Of a DNA stretch of 64,000 nucleotides, positions 63,195 through 64,000 are shown one piece after another (position 1 is the stretch's first letter; each line of letters begins with the position of its first letter). The notes below the pieces were generated by a model, which saw only the letters and a list, made by a program, of their open reading frames with translations, was not told where the DNA came from and did no database searches. Source of the DNA: CAYNZV01 sp965217095 (GTDB lineage Bacteria > Latescibacterota > UBA2968 > UBA8231); the NCBI GenBank assembly GCA_965217095.1, contig OZ244235.1:2542001-2606000 (forward strand). Direction: 5' to 3'. Position numbers and translations under genes: made by a program.

Positions 63195-64000
63195 ATGAAA
63201 AACGAACTGATCGATCCCAAGACCTACCGGCAGCTCTTTGTCGATGACTTCGCCGCCGACAGCATCAAAGGCGCGACCCGCACCATCCATTCCCCGAAGA
63301 AATGGGGGCCCGTAATAACCGGTGGCATTCAGAGCAGAACCTGTCCGCAGTGGAATTCGGACAAGAATCTGTGGGAGTGGTGGTACTTCGGGGAAAATGT
63401 CTATTACGCAACCTCCAAAGACGGCGAGCACTGGGAGCAACCGAACCTGGGCCTGTTCGAATGGAAAGGGTCCAAAGAAAACAACATCGCCTACGATCCT
63501 GCCGGCCAGGCGGCTTTCGATCCGAACGAGAAAAGCCCCGGGCGCCTCTACCATATCGTTCGCGACGAAACCGATCCGGATCCGGAACGACGTTACAAGG
63601 GGATGCTGAGCGCGAGCAATCGCTACCCGGCGGTGTCGCCGGATGGCTTTCGCTGGAACCTTGTGGACACTCCCCCCATTCCCAGTCAGGACGAGTCTCA
63701 GTTCACTCACGATCACCAGTCCAATCAGTTCCTCGCCATGGTCAAGCTGAGCACTGAGTGGGGACGGTCGGTCTGGCTATCCACCAGCACCAACTTTCGC
63801 GAGTTCAGCGAACCAAAACTGATCTTTCACACGGATGAGATTGACCGCCAGAATCGGCGCCAGAGGGTGCGGGAAGTGATCGAGAACCCGCTCTACATAA
63901 CGCCGCCGGTCATCGACAACGAGGATTACATCGCCGAGTGTTACAACATGGCAGTGCTGCCGTATCAGGGTTTCTACATCGGGTTTCCGACCATCTTCAA
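63195..64000 (+). CDS. Glycosidase-like propeller protein (5' part, cut by window end)
   Basis: At least 268 residues read from ATG 63195 (after GGAAGGAAAACACC) to the window end without a stop. It starts NELIDPKTYRQLFVDDFAAD and contains QWNSDKNLWEWWYFGENVYY, ATSKDGEHWEQPNLGLFEWK and, near the cut, CYNMAVLPYQGFYIGFPTIF. These match the order of the complete gene at 37617-39023. The repeated W/Y-rich blades suggest a propeller glycosidase-like fold. No catalytic residues can be assigned. Position 15 bases after the GT39 gene suggests co-transcription. Confidence 0.6.
   Translation, partial: MKNELIDPKTYRQLFVDDFAADSIKGATRTIHSPKKWGPVITGGIQSRTCPQWNSDKNLWEWWYFGENVYYATSKDGEHWEQPNLGLFEWKGSKENNIAYDPAGQAAFDPNEKSPGRLYHIVRDETDPDPERRYKGMLSASNRYPAVSPDGFRWNLVDTPPIPSQDESQFTHDHQSNQFLAMVKLSTEWGRSVWLSTSTNFREFSEPKLIFHTDEIDRQNRRQRVREVIENPLYITPPVIDNEDYIAECYNMAVLPYQGFYIGFPTIF

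Overview
The window looks like a chromosomal segment of an uncultured, free-living Gram-negative bacterium. It has a TonB-dependent receptor, an RND pump, several lipobox lipoproteins and a periplasmic-binding-protein transporter. Base composition looks moderately GC-rich. The mix of enolase-superfamily dehydratase, PhyH dioxygenase, Gfo/Idh oxidoreductases, propeller-type glycosidase-like proteins, a SWIB-domain protein and an M16 lipoprotein is common in environmental bacteria. It does not fix a phylum, and I assign none. I see no rRNA, tRNA, CRISPR array or prophage.

Layout. (1) 1-2331: a TonB-dependent receptor, minus strand, lacking only its last residues. (2) 2350-14749: an IS-rich accessory segment bounded by two nearly identical IS1595-family elements in opposite orientation. 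It holds a decayed IS1380-like element, a frameshifted TPR-sulfotransferase, a DUF433/DUF5615 toxin-antitoxin pair, a TIGR03032-type protein and a giant FG-GAP/cadherin-like surface protein gene. The last is broken by two frameshifts and cut by the second IS. (3) 14758-19322: housekeeping-like genes (L7Ae-like, typA, NUDIX, SWIB, MFS). (4) 19389-30261: catabolic and transport genes on both strands: a solute-binding protein, a rhamnonate-dehydratase-like enzyme, an amidase with an in-frame amber codon, an RND pump, a GH/Kelch chimeric remnant, an RclA-like flavoprotein and a MetE-like protein. (5) 30293-35848: a selenium island. A PhnD/PhnC/PhnE-type oxyanion ABC transporter is divergent from senA and senB, the enzymes of selenoneine synthesis. 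(6) 35975-47300: gamma-glutamyltransferase, a propeller glycosidase-like gene, then a six-gene run (double amidohydrolase, two Gfo/Idh oxidoreductases, DegT aminotransferase, SCO1, flavin/Fe-S membrane protein). (7) 47313-52650: an M16 lipoprotein peptidase and a large membrane protein. (8) 52800-64000: a dipeptide/oligopeptide ABC operon, an amidohydrolase fragment, PhyH dioxygenase, a threonine-synthase-like enzyme, GT39-TPR, and the start of a second propeller glycosidase-like gene.

The most coherent system is the selenium island. The transporter would import a selenium oxyanion. SenB would build a selenosugar from selenophosphate and a UDP-sugar. SenA would attach it to trimethylhistidine to give selenoneine. 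The selenophosphate synthetase (SelD/SenC) and the trimethylhistidine-forming methyltransferase (EgtD-like) are not in the window and would have to lie elsewhere.

The window also carries much gene damage: frameshifts at about 2490, 3725, 5752, 10522, 11600 and 42838, an amber codon at 20754-20756, and two gene fragments (26280-27453 and 58500-58776). Most frameshifts lie inside the IS-bounded segment, which fits genuine decay of accessory DNA. Single-base differences could also be sequencing errors.
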